DNA of 13,437 bases from Oscillospiraceae bacterium. Lineage in GTDB: Bacteria > Bacillota > Clostridia > Oscillospirales > Oscillospiraceae. The notes under the pieces are model-generated. The model saw nothing but the letters and a program-made list of their open reading frames with translations. It ran no database searches and was not told where the DNA came from. The stretch spans positions 1-13,437 of the forward strand of contig CACZSJ010000133.1 in NCBI GenBank assembly GCA_902783825.1, in the 5' to 3' direction. Numbering within the stretch: the stretch's first letter is position 1; each line of letters opens with the position of its first letter. This document shows positions 1-7,409 of this stretch, piece after piece. Position numbers and translations under genes: made by a program.

Positions 1-1020
1 ACGCAGCATCCAGTAGCTGCTGCTGGAGAGCATGGAGCGGGACAGCGTTGCGGCGTTCACCGGCAGACGCGTCCGCTGGGCCCAGTCGCAGTAACGAATA
101 TCCCCCGGATCCTGGGTCGCCCGCATGTTTTCCGCGTAGAAATCTGCTGCTGCATAGTAAGCCGTGTTATAACAAAAGCTCTTGAGCAGCAGCGGTTTAT
201 ACGCTGTGTCCCGCTTCAGCAAGCTGCCCAGGGCCTCTTCCGCGAAAAGCGAGGTGGAAATATGATCGGCGTGGTTTTCATAGTCGCTGCAAAAGATCAC
301 GTCCGGGCGCAGCTGATCCATCACCTGCTCCATATCCTCCAGCAGATGCCGACGGGTATAGCTGTTCCCCGGGTGAAAGGCCGGATGCTCCGGCAGTCCA
401 TAGGTCTCCGTGCGGCGATCGTGGGAGAGCACCACCAGATCCTCCGGCGCGTTGTAGATGCTCTTCTCCCCTTCGTAAAACCAGCCGTCCCCATAGCCCA
501 GAAAAATCACCTGTTCCTCCGGAACGCCCAGCTTGTCGGCCACGCGCAGCGCTTCCCTCATTCGAGCCTCGCCTTTACCCAGATAGTCCCCATTGGTAAC
601 GAATAGCAGATGCACCTGGCTGCCGTAACGGCAGTATTCCTCAATCACACCGCCGGCGATATTGATTTCATCATCCGGGTGGGGCGCGATTACCAACACC
701 TTCTGTCCGCCATAGAGCCGGGCTTTTCCCTCGTCCACCTGGGCATAGGCGCCGACCCGGGCAAAGCCCGCCAGAAATCCCGCCGTTAAAAACAGCAGAG
801 CCAGACCCAGGCACAACAGACTTCGCCCCAGGCGCCGCAGCAGGCGCAGAGAAAGCCTTCGGGACCCTGCCAAAAGCAAAAAGAACCCGCCGATACAAGC
901 AGCAAAAACCGCCGCCGGCATGGGCATGCCGGCGATGGCCGCGCACAAATCCGCGGCAGTCGCCAGCAACGCCGCCGACAGCAGCGCGTACAAAGCTTTC
1001 AGCAGGGCTTGTTTTTTCAT
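1..1020 (-). CDS. Membrane-anchored PIG-L family deacetylase (C-terminus cut by window edge)
   Basis: PIG-L (LmbE-like) enzymes are zinc-dependent amidases that usually remove an acetyl group from N-acetylglucosamine-type sugars. The visible 340 residues are in frame to base 1, so the C-terminus is missing. Residues 112-118 read APHPDDE, the family metal-binding signature, and HADH at 250-253 fits the second metal/catalytic histidine motif. About 90 residues precede the domain and carry three hydrophobic segments (about 5-30, 34-51, 67-88). A cluster of seven arginines lies between segments 2 and 3, which by the positive-inside rule puts the catalytic domain outside the membrane. The ATG overlaps the stop of the upstream kinase gene (ATGA), with AAAGGA nine bases before it, so translation is probably coupled. 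The family call is firm. The substrate is unknown, and cell-wall or secreted glycan is an inference. Confidence 0.88.
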   Translation of the reverse strand, partial: MKKQALLKALYALLSAALLATAADLCAAIAGMPMPAAVFAACIGGFFLLLAGSRRLSLRLLRRLGRSLLCLGLALLFLTAGFLAGFARVGAYAQVDEGKARLYGGQKVLVIAPHPDDEINIAGGVIEEYCRYGSQVHLLFVTNGDYLGKGEARMREALRVADKLGVPEEQVIFLGYGDGWFYEGEKSIYNAPEDLVVLSHDRRTETYGLPEHPAFHPGNSYTRRHLLEDMEQVMDQLRPDVIFCSDYENHADHISTSLFAEEALGSLLKRDTAYKPLLLKSFCYNTAYYAAADFYAENMRATQDPGDIRYCDWAQRTRLPVNAATLSRSMLSSSSYWMLR

Positions 1021-1919
1021 CGCTTCATTTCCTTTGGAAGTTCCGCCAGGGCGGGACTGTTTGCCTCTGGGCAGGCGCAGACCAGAGCACCGGCTTTCAA
1101 CGCCGCTCGGGCAGTCCGCTCCAGATCGAAGCCCTGAAGCTCCGCCCAGAGAAGCGCTGCCATCGCCGCATCGCCGGCGCCAGTGCTGTTGACCACGCGG
1201 GCCGCGCAGCAGGGCAGGCGCAGCAGACGCTCGCCCTGGGCGGCCAGCATCCCCTGGGCGCTCAGACTGATGTAGACCCGTTTCACGCCCCGATCCAGCA
1301 AGGCTCGGGCCGCCTGTTGCGCATCCCGCCGCCCGGTCAGGGCTTCCGCCTCCAGCGCGTTGGGCTTGATCGCCGTCAGCGCCGGCAGGATGGCCGCCAG
1401 TCGGGACGCCTTTGTGGTGGAAACCGGATCTGCGTAGAGGGGCACGGTGCAGCGCTCCGCCACAGCGCGCAGGGTTTCTTCCGGCAGATTGCCGTCTACA
1501 AACACCGCATCCGCCCCATTGATTCGCTCCCAGCAGGGGTTTAGCATTTGGGGCGTGATGGTTTCGGTGATCTCCATGTCGGAGACCGCCGTCTGCATCT
1601 CCCCCTTTTCATCGGTCACGTACAGGTAGGTGGAGCTGCGCCGACCGGGCAAAATCCTGCTCATGCTCAGGTCTATGCCCAGGCGGCGGCAGCTGTCCTG
1701 CAGGGCGACGCCGTATACGTCGTCGCCCAAGGCGGTGATCAGGCTGACCTCCTGCCCCAGCAGGCATAGATCGTGGGCCACGTTTCGGCCCACGCCGCCG
1801 GGACGCACCGTCACCGTACCGGGATTGGAATCCCGCAGCACCAGCCGTCCCCGGGGACAGCCGCAGATGTCCATGTTGGCGCCGCCGATGACGACAATTC
1901 GCTTTATTTCACGTTCCAT
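1017..1919 (-). CDS. PfkB-family carbohydrate kinase, resembling pseudouridine kinase (PsuK)
   Basis: This 300-residue protein has the full length of the ribokinase/PfkB fold. Residues 41-55 (GGVGRNVAHDLCLLG) match the N-terminal PfkB signature. VNSTGAGDA near 243-251 holds the anion-hole GAGD with the catalytic base Asp250. The run NPGTVTVRPGGVGRN, the SSTYLYV stretch near 95-101, GEMQTAVSDMEI near 106-117, ADPVS at 163-167 and KPNALEAEALTG near 185-196 recall E. coli PsuK, which phosphorylates pseudouridine at the 5' position before cleavage by PsuG. No psuG is visible, so the substrate stays uncertain and another nucleoside or sugar is possible. The ATG lies inside the last codons of glgP (16-nt overlap) and the stop overlaps the PIG-L start, so the gene is embedded in the operon. 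The PfkB call is sure and the PsuK call is moderate. Confidence 0.9.
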   Translation of the reverse strand: MEREIKRIVVIGGANMDICGCPRGRLVLRDSNPGTVTVRPGGVGRNVAHDLCLLGQEVSLITALGDDVYGVALQDSCRRLGIDLSMSRILPGRRSSTYLYVTDEKGEMQTAVSDMEITETITPQMLNPCWERINGADAVFVDGNLPEETLRAVAERCTVPLYADPVSTTKASRLAAILPALTAIKPNALEAEALTGRRDAQQAARALLDRGVKRVYISLSAQGMLAAQGERLLRLPCCAARVVNSTGAGDAAMAALLWAELQGFDLERTARAALKAGALVCACPEANSPALAELPKEMKR

Positions 1920-4306
1920 ATGTTCCCGGCGTACTCCGCCACTGCCCGATCCGCCGCGAAGAAACCGCTCTGCGCGGTATTCATGATGGCCAGGCGTGCC
2001 AGCTCCTCGCTGTCCGCGATCCGCTCATACAGGCGACGCTGGCAGTCCACGTAGGCCCGGTAATCGGCGATGAGCATATAGGGATCTCCGCCGTAGAGCA
2101 GACCGGACACCAGGTCTGAATAGCTCTTGCCGTCGGCAAAGCCCTGGCTGAAGCGGCCCAGAATCCGCTGGATCTCCCAGTCGGCATTGGCCGCCGCCGC
2201 CGGATCGTAGCCGTTCTGGCGCATGCGGGCGATTTCATCGGTGTGCAGACCGAAAAGGAACATGTTCTCGTCTCCCAGGCGCTCGTACATCTCCACGTTG
2301 GCGCCGTCCAGGGTACCGATGGTCACCGCGCCGTTCATCATCAGCTTCATGCAGCCGGTGCCGGAGGCCTCCTTGCCGGCAGTGGAAATCTGCTCGGAAA
2401 CCTGCGCCGCCGGCACGATGGCCTCCGCGGCGGAAACCCGGTAGTTCTCCACGAAACAAATCTGCAGCTTGTCCTTGCAGATCGGATCGTTGTTCACGTC
2501 CGCCTGCATGCTCAACAGCAGTTCGATGATCCGCTTGGCGGTCCGGTAGCCTGCAGCCGCCTTGGCGCCGAAGATGAAGGTCCGGGGCACAAAGTCCATA
2601 TTGGGATTGTCGTGCAGCTGCATCTGCAGACTGGCGATGCTCATGGCGCACAGCAGCTGGCGCTTGTATTCATGCAGGCGCTTGACCTGCACGTCCACGA
2701 TGGCGTCCGGGTTCAGGACAAAGTCGTCGTTACGCTTGGCAAACGCAGCAAAGCGGAGCTTGTTCTCGTGCTTGATGTCGTTGATGCGCCGACGCACCTG
2801 CGCGTCAGAGGCAAAGTCGGCCAGGCCCGCCAGCTCCTCGGGCCGGGTCAGATAGGAATCGCCGCCCAGCAGCTCGCAGATCAGCCGATGCAAACCGGGA
2901 TTGATCTGGGCGAGCCAGCGCCGGTGGTCAATGCCATTGGTCACGTATGTAAAACGCTCCGGCCGCAGCGAGCAGACGTCGCGGAACAGATCGTCCTTGA
3001 GGATCTGTCCGTGGAGCCGGGACACCCCATTTACCTTATAGCAGGCAGCCAGACACATGTTGGCCATGTGGACCTGTCCGTCCCGGATAATCAGGTTGCG
3101 TCCCACCCGTTCATCCCAGTTGAAGTTGTAAATCAAATAGTCGCACCAGCGGCGATTGATCTCGCACATGATCTCCCACAGGCGGGGCAACAGCTGCTGC
3201 ACCAGATCCTGCGGCCATTTCTCCAGCGCCTCGCTCATCACCGTGTGGTTGGTGTAAGCCACGCTCTCGCGCACCAGCTCCCAGGCCTCGTCCCAGCCCA
3301 GCTCATACTCATCCATGAAAATGCGCATCAGCTCGGGGATGATGAGCGCGGGGTGGGTGTCGTTAATCTGAATGGTGTGATGCTGGGCAAAGCTGTGGAT
3401 ATCGCCCCAGACCCGGATATGCTTGCGCACGATATCCTGGGCCGTGGCGGAGACGAAGAAATACTGCTGCTTCAGGCGCAGGGTCTTGCCTTCCACGTGA
3501 TCGTCCGCCGGATAAAGAACCTTGGTAATCACCTCGGCCATGGTGCGCTGCTCCAGACTCTTGACGTATTCGCCCTCGGAGAACAGGTACATGTCCAGAG
3601 AATTGGGACTCTTGGCGTCCCAGAGGCGCAGGGTGTTGATCTCCTTGGCTTCGTAGCCGGCAATCAGCATGTCCCGGGGCAGTGCGATTACGGCGGTGTA
3701 CCCGGTATGCTCCGCCCGGTAACGGCCGAAGTTGTCCCAATGGGGCGCGATCTGGCCGCCGAAGCGCACCTCCACCTCGTCCTCGTGACGGGGAATCAGC
3801 CAGCTCTCCGCCGCCGTACGCCAGTTGTCGGCCACCTCGGTCTGTCTGCCGTCCTGAAAGCGCTGTTTGAAAATACCCAGCTCATAGCAGATGGAATAGC
3901 CTGTGGCCTCCAGGCCCAGGGTCGCCATGCTGTCCATGTAGCAGGCGGCCAGACGGCCCAGACCGCCGTTGCCCAGGCCGGCGTCCGGCTCTTCTTCAAA
4001 GATGTCGGCGGCGTTGCGGCCCAAATCCTCCAAGGCTCCGGTAACGGCCTCGCCAATGCCGATGTTGAAGGCGTTTTTCATCAAGCTGCGGCCCATGAGA
4101 AACTCCATGGACATATAGTGGATCTCCTTTTCGGCATGCCGGGGATCCTCCACCGCCAAAAAGCGGCTCATGATTTCGCGGATTACGATGGCCGTGGCCT
4201 GGAAAATCTGCTCGTCCGTGGCCGCCTGGCTGGTGGTAGAAAACTGCGCGCAAAGCTTATCCTCAATGGCGCTGCGCATTTCGTTGCGAGAAATTTCTCC
4301 GATCAT
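1904..4306 (-). CDS. glgP: Glycogen/maltodextrin phosphorylase
   Basis: The enzyme releases glucose-1-phosphate from alpha-1,4-glucan ends with inorganic phosphate, using pyridoxal phosphate, in the cytosol. The protein is 800 residues, the normal length for bacterial members. Near the N-terminus EPDAGLGNGGLGRLAACYMDS is the conserved phosphorylase block. Near the C-terminus EASGTGCMK contains the PLP-binding lysine (about residue 654), followed by NGAVTIGTLDGANVE. The residue before MK is Cys where the mammalian enzyme has Asn. The start ATG is preceded by GGAGG about 12 bases upstream, a slightly long spacing. It follows glgD by 142 nt holding two strong hairpins, so its expression may be uncoupled from glgCD. 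A long open frame on the opposite strand is a by-product of base composition. Confidence 0.97.
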   Translation of the reverse strand: MIGEISRNEMRSAIEDKLCAQFSTTSQAATDEQIFQATAIVIREIMSRFLAVEDPRHAEKEIHYMSMEFLMGRSLMKNAFNIGIGEAVTGALEDLGRNAADIFEEEPDAGLGNGGLGRLAACYMDSMATLGLEATGYSICYELGIFKQRFQDGRQTEVADNWRTAAESWLIPRHEDEVEVRFGGQIAPHWDNFGRYRAEHTGYTAVIALPRDMLIAGYEAKEINTLRLWDAKSPNSLDMYLFSEGEYVKSLEQRTMAEVITKVLYPADDHVEGKTLRLKQQYFFVSATAQDIVRKHIRVWGDIHSFAQHHTIQINDTHPALIIPELMRIFMDEYELGWDEAWELVRESVAYTNHTVMSEALEKWPQDLVQQLLPRLWEIMCEINRRWCDYLIYNFNWDERVGRNLIIRDGQVHMANMCLAACYKVNGVSRLHGQILKDDLFRDVCSLRPERFTYVTNGIDHRRWLAQINPGLHRLICELLGGDSYLTRPEELAGLADFASDAQVRRRINDIKHENKLRFAAFAKRNDDFVLNPDAIVDVQVKRLHEYKRQLLCAMSIASLQMQLHDNPNMDFVPRTFIFGAKAAAGYRTAKRIIELLLSMQADVNNDPICKDKLQICFVENYRVSAAEAIVPAAQVSEQISTAGKEASGTGCMKLMMNGAVTIGTLDGANVEMYERLGDENMFLFGLHTDEIARMRQNGYDPAAAANADWEIQRILGRFSQGFADGKSYSDLVSGLLYGGDPYMLIADYRAYVDCQRRLYERIADSEELARLAIMNTAQSGFFAADRAVAEYAGNIWNVK

Positions 4307-4349
4307 AGAAAGGTCTTACCTCCGTGGATAGAATGATTGCTTGGGAAAG

Positions 4350-4397
4350 TGCAGAGGCTCAGCGCAGACAACGCCTCGTTTGCGCCGGGCCTCTGCA
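4350..4397 (-). other. Long imperfect hairpin in the glgD-glgP gap
   Basis: TGCAGAGGC and GCCTCTGCA form a 9-bp outer stem. Inside it a 6-bp stem (GGCGCA/TGCGCT read on the minus strand, with one G-T pair) and a small AACG/CGTT tip continue the fold. It lies in the transcribed spacer just upstream of the glgP ribosome binding site. There is no T-run after it on the minus strand, so it does not look like a terminator for the operon. A role in mRNA processing or stability is an inference. Confidence 0.6.
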
Positions 4398-4403
4398 TTT
4401 TCA

Positions 4404-4429
4404 AGCGGGCGGCCGGGCGGCCGCCCGCT
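4404..4429 (-). other. Perfect GC-rich hairpin after glgD
   Basis: An 11-bp perfect stem (AGCGGGCGGCC with GGCCGCCCGCT) closes a 4-nt loop, 21 nt beyond the glgD stop. The T-run (TTTTT at 4433-4437) lies on the plus-strand 3' side, so as a classical terminator it would stop plus-strand rather than operon transcription. On the operon RNA it is more likely a 3'-end stabiliser or partial attenuator between glgCD and glgP. Confidence 0.6.
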
Positions 4430-4449
4430 GGGTTTTTAGCTATGTCGCG

Positions 4450-5562
4450 TCAGATTTTGCTTCCCTTGGGGACCACCACAGGCAGTTTGGGATTTCCTGT
4501 AAGCCGGACGCCGGAAGCAAAGTCCGAATACTTGTCCGCGATCACGCAATCCAGCTCCGCGCCCCGACCCACCGTGCAGCCGCGCATGATAATGCAGTTG
4601 CGCAGCTTGGCGCCGGCTTCGATCCGGGTGCCGGAAAAGAGGATGCAGTTTTCCACCTCTCCTTCCAGGATGCAGTTGTCCGCGATCAGACTGTTGCGGG
4701 CCACGGCTTCTTCGCCGTAATAGGTGCTGACTTCCTCGTGGGTCTTGGTGCGCACAGGGCGGTCTGGCGGGAAGATCTGCCGCCGGTTTTCCGGCAGGAG
4801 CATATCCATGCTGACCTGGTAATACTGCTCCGCCGTTTTAATGGCGTTGGCATAGCCGGAATGAACGTAGATGGCCATGCGTCCCCCATCGGCCAGGAAC
4901 AGATTCAGGGCGTTGCGATGGAACAGGAAGAGATTCTCCGAGCGGCAGCGATCCATGATTTCCAGCAGCTTGTCCTTGCGGAAGATGTAGCCCTCCAGGG
5001 AAGCATAGCCCTCGCCGTCGCCCTCCCGATACAGGGACAGCCGTTCCACCAGACCGTCCTGGCCGGGGATCAGACGGTGATGCTCGCCCACGGGCGTGTG
5101 GTCTGTGCAGATGGCCGTGGCCTCTGCGCCGGATCGCTCATGCTGCCGGATGGCAGCCTGCAGGTCGATGTTGGCGCAGAGATTGCCCAGCAGCAAAATC
5201 ACCCAATCCTCTTCGATGCTCTGGATATAGGTGGAAACCGCGTTCAGGGCCTCAACCGTTCCGTTGTAGTCGCCGGTGTGGTATTCGGGCAGACCAAAGG
5301 GGGGCAGCATCCGAAGACCCCCGCTCTTGCGGCTCATATCCCAGGCCTTTCCGCTGCTGATATGATCCAGCAGAGACTGATAATCTCGCTGCATGATGAC
5401 GCCTACGTTCAAAATGCCGGCGTTGCGCAGGGAGGAAAGGGGGAAATCGATCAGCCGGTAACGGCCGCAGAAAGGCAGAGATGCCGCCGTGCGGGCCGCC
5501 GCCAGTTCCCGCAGCTCCGGATGGGAATGGTAGGCAAAGATGATTCCGTGATAGTTTCTCAT
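4450..5562 (-). CDS. glgD: GlgD, non-catalytic subunit of glucose-1-phosphate adenylyltransferase
   Basis: GlgD partners GlgC in Firmicutes and modulates ADP-glucose synthesis. The 370-residue protein has the nucleotidyltransferase fold (CGRYRLIDFPLSSLRNAG near 32-49) and a C-terminal left-handed beta-helix with repeats such as NSLIADNCILEGEVENCILFSGTRI. The nucleotide-binding GGxGxRL loop is missing: IIFAYHSHPELREL stands there. Where GlgC has LSGDHIYKMD, this protein has LLGNLCANID, replacing the catalytic Asp by Asn127. Both changes fit a regulatory subunit. Two ATG codons lie side by side. The first (5565) shares its A with the glgC TAA stop but sits only 4 nt from AGGAGG, while the second (5562) has a 7-nt spacing and is preferred. 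The upstream in-frame extension overlaps glgC and is not real. Confidence 0.95.
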   Translation of the reverse strand: MRNYHGIIFAYHSHPELRELAAARTAASLPFCGRYRLIDFPLSSLRNAGILNVGVIMQRDYQSLLDHISSGKAWDMSRKSGGLRMLPPFGLPEYHTGDYNGTVEALNAVSTYIQSIEEDWVILLLGNLCANIDLQAAIRQHERSGAEATAICTDHTPVGEHHRLIPGQDGLVERLSLYREGDGEGYASLEGYIFRKDKLLEIMDRCRSENLFLFHRNALNLFLADGGRMAIYVHSGYANAIKTAEQYYQVSMDMLLPENRRQIFPPDRPVRTKTHEEVSTYYGEEAVARNSLIADNCILEGEVENCILFSGTRIEAGAKLRNCIIMRGCTVGRGAELDCVIADKYSDFASGVRLTGNPKLPVVVPKGSKI

Positions 5563-5564
5563 CA

Positions 5565-6758
5565 TTATACCTCCTCTCCCGTATAGACCATGGCCGCTGC
5601 CGGCACCTGCGCGCCAGAGCGGATCCGAATGTCCGGCCCGCAGGTGGCCACGCCCCAGTCCGCCGAGCCGTCCGGCGCGGCGCCTATGTGCGCGTTCGCC
5701 TCCACCACGGTGTTCTCGCCGATGATGGCGTATTCCACCACGGCGCCCTTTTCCACCACGGCGCCCGGCATCAGCACGCTGTAAACCACCCGTGCGCCCT
5801 CTGCCACCCGAACCGAGGGGGCCAGGACCGAGTTTTCCACATGGCCGTCGATTTCGCAGCCTTCGGTGACAATGGAGTGGATGACCTCCGCCTTCTCCCC
5901 CACGTAATGGGGCGGGCACACCGGACTGCGGGAATTGATGGGCCATGCGGGATCATAAAGATTGATAAGCGTAGTGGAAAGCATGTCCATGTTGGCGTCC
6001 CACAGGCTGGTGATGGTGCCCACGTCCCGCCAATAACCGTCGAAGCGGTAGGGCCAGAGCTTCTCCCCCGCGCCCAACATCTTGGGGATGATGTTTTTAC
6101 CGAAGTCCTTGCTGGACTCGGGATCGTTCTCATCCTCGATCAGGTACTTGCGCAGCTTCGGCCAGTTGAAAATGTAGATGCCCATAGACGCCAGATCGCT
6201 CTTGGGATGGGCAGGCTTTTCCTCAAACTGATTGACGAAGCCGTCTTCTCCCAGATTCAGGATGCCGAAGCGGGTGGCCTCCTCCATGGAGACCTGCAGC
6301 ACTGCAATGGTGCAGGCCGCGTCATGCTCCAGATGCTCCTGCAGCATCTTCGCATAATCCATCTTATAGATGTGGTCGCCCGACAGGATCAGCACATTCT
6401 CTGGGTCAAAGCTCTCGATGAATGCCATGTTCTGGTAGATGGCGTTGGCCGTGCCGGTAAACCAGGAGCCCTGTTCGCCCGGCCCCAGATAGGGCGGCAG
6501 AATGTACACGCCGCCGTCGGTCACGTCCAGATCCCACGGCTGGCCGGTGCCGATGTAACTGTTGAGCTGCAGCGGCCGATATTGGGTCAGCACGCCCACC
6601 GTGTCAATGCCGGAGTTGGCGCAATTGGACAGAGGAAAGTCGATGATGCGATACTTTCCGCCGAAGGGAACGCTGGGTTTTGCCACGTTCTGTGTCAGGG
6701 CATAGAGTCTCGAGCCCTGTCCGCCCGCCAGAAGCATGGCGATACAGCTCTTCTTCAT
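5565..6758 (-). CDS. glgC: Glucose-1-phosphate adenylyltransferase, catalytic subunit
   Basis: GlgC makes ADP-glucose and pyrophosphate from ATP and glucose-1-phosphate, the committed step of bacterial glycogen synthesis. The 397-residue protein shows LAGGQGSRL (10-18) for nucleotide binding, KPSVPFGGKYRIIDF (27-41), SGDHIYKMDY with catalytic Asp128, FEEKP (178-182) and GYWRDVGT. A left-handed beta-helix forms the C-terminus. The ATG at 6758 is chosen because AGGAGG lies exactly 6 nt upstream. A second ATG two codons earlier touches that site and is implausible. The stop joins the glgD start region as TAATG, indicating coupled synthesis of the two subunits. The gene follows pth by 58 nt with no terminator. 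Confidence 0.97.
   Translation of the reverse strand: MKKSCIAMLLAGGQGSRLYALTQNVAKPSVPFGGKYRIIDFPLSNCANSGIDTVGVLTQYRPLQLNSYIGTGQPWDLDVTDGGVYILPPYLGPGEQGSWFTGTANAIYQNMAFIESFDPENVLILSGDHIYKMDYAKMLQEHLEHDAACTIAVLQVSMEEATRFGILNLGEDGFVNQFEEKPAHPKSDLASMGIYIFNWPKLRKYLIEDENDPESSKDFGKNIIPKMLGAGEKLWPYRFDGYWRDVGTITSLWDANMDMLSTTLINLYDPAWPINSRSPVCPPHYVGEKAEVIHSIVTEGCEIDGHVENSVLAPSVRVAEGARVVYSVLMPGAVVEKGAVVEYAIIGENTVVEANAHIGAAPDGSADWGVATCGPDIRIRSGAQVPAAAMVYTGEEV
5570..5575 (-). promoter_or_regulatory. glgD ribosome binding site inside the glgC 3' end
   Basis: AGGAGG lies in the last glgC codons. It is 4 nt from the ATG at 5565 and 7 nt from the ATG at 5562, which decides for the latter as the main start. 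Confidence 0.75.
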
Positions 6759-6764
6759 ATGCAT

Positions 6765-6770
6765 CCTCCT
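6765..6770 (-). promoter_or_regulatory. glgC ribosome binding site
   Basis: AGGAGG is followed by a 6-nt spacer and then the ATG at 6758. It directly abuts the upstream ATG at 6764, so that one cannot be the start. Confidence 0.8.
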
Positions 6771-6816
6771 CTTCGTTTTTCTTTCTCGCAGGCGACGGCC
6801 TCCCGCCGCTGTGTCC

Positions 6817-7407
6817 TTATCCGTTATAGCCGCTCATAGCCTTGTCCGGCCCCTGACTGATGTAACAGCCCACCGCCTGGGCGGCACGCTGCGCTGCCTG
6901 GGCCATGGTCTCCGCGTCCTGGTTTTTGAACGAAGACATCACCCAGTCCGCCATATCGTAGTCCGGATGGGGCGGCGCGCCCACCCCGATACGGATCCGG
7001 GGAAACTCCTCCGTGCCCAGGCAGGCAATGACGCTCTTCAGGCCGTTGTGGCCGCCGGCGGAACCCTTCTGCCGGATGCGCAGCTTGCCCAGGGGCAGCG
7101 CCGTCTCATCGGACACCACCAGCACCTGCGCCGGCGGCACCTTGTAAAAGCGGGCAGCCTTGCTCACCGCCTCGCCGCTGAGATTCATATAGGTCTGGGG
7201 TTTCATCAGCAGCACCTTCTCACCGCCGATCTCCCACACAGCCGTCAGCGCCTGAAACCGCAGCCGATCGATGCGCAGCTTCTGCGCCTGCGCCAGCGCG
7301 TCCGCCGCCATGAAGCCGGCGTTGTGCCGGGTACCCTGGTAGCGCGGGCCCGGATTGCCCAGAAACGCCACCACCCAGCTCACGCCGTTTTTGTTGGAAA
7401 ACAGCAT
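6817..7407 (-). CDS. pth: Peptidyl-tRNA hydrolase
   Basis: Pth cleaves the ester bond of peptidyl-tRNAs dropped by ribosomes and recycles the tRNA. All hallmark segments of the bacterial family are present in 196 residues: LGNPGPRYQGTRHNAGF with catalytic His28 and Asn18, KPQTYMNLSG with Asn75, the acidic partner Asp100 in VVSDETALPLG, and GSAGGHNGLKS with Asn121. About eight extra residues precede the usual start, and FLGNPG replaces the common GLGNPG. The ATG lies 2 nt after the prs stop and has no obvious ribosome binding site, so translation is probably coupled to prs. A GTG at codon 9 has no better signal. Confidence 0.96.
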   Translation of the reverse strand: MLFSNKNGVSWVVAFLGNPGPRYQGTRHNAGFMAADALAQAQKLRIDRLRFQALTAVWEIGGEKVLLMKPQTYMNLSGEAVSKAARFYKVPPAQVLVVSDETALPLGKLRIRQKGSAGGHNGLKSVIACLGTEEFPRIRIGVGAPPHPDYDMADWVMSSFKNQDAETMAQAAQRAAQAVGCYISQGPDKAMSGYNG

Positions 7408-7409
7408 GC

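Noticed and set aside
2243..4336. 697-codon open frame opposite glgP
   Set aside because: It is antisense to a certain gene, has a His/Gln/Gly-rich shadow composition, no ribosome binding site and no family motif. It is typical of GC-rich codon bias.
4324..5586. 420-codon open frame opposite glgD
   Set aside because: It is an antisense shadow of glgD with no start signal and no recognisable domain.
4450..5946. Longer 498-residue reading of glgD
   Set aside because: The extra N-terminus overlaps about 380 nt of glgC in another frame and is low-complexity Arg/Gly. The GlgD family start lies at 5562/5565 right after AGGAGG.
6759..6764. ATG two codons upstream of the chosen glgC start
   Set aside because: It directly abuts the AGGAGG that must serve as ribosome binding site.
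5688..6839. 383-codon open frame opposite glgC
   Set aside because: It is an antisense shadow of glgC. Its His/Gly/Val-rich composition is a codon-bias artefact.
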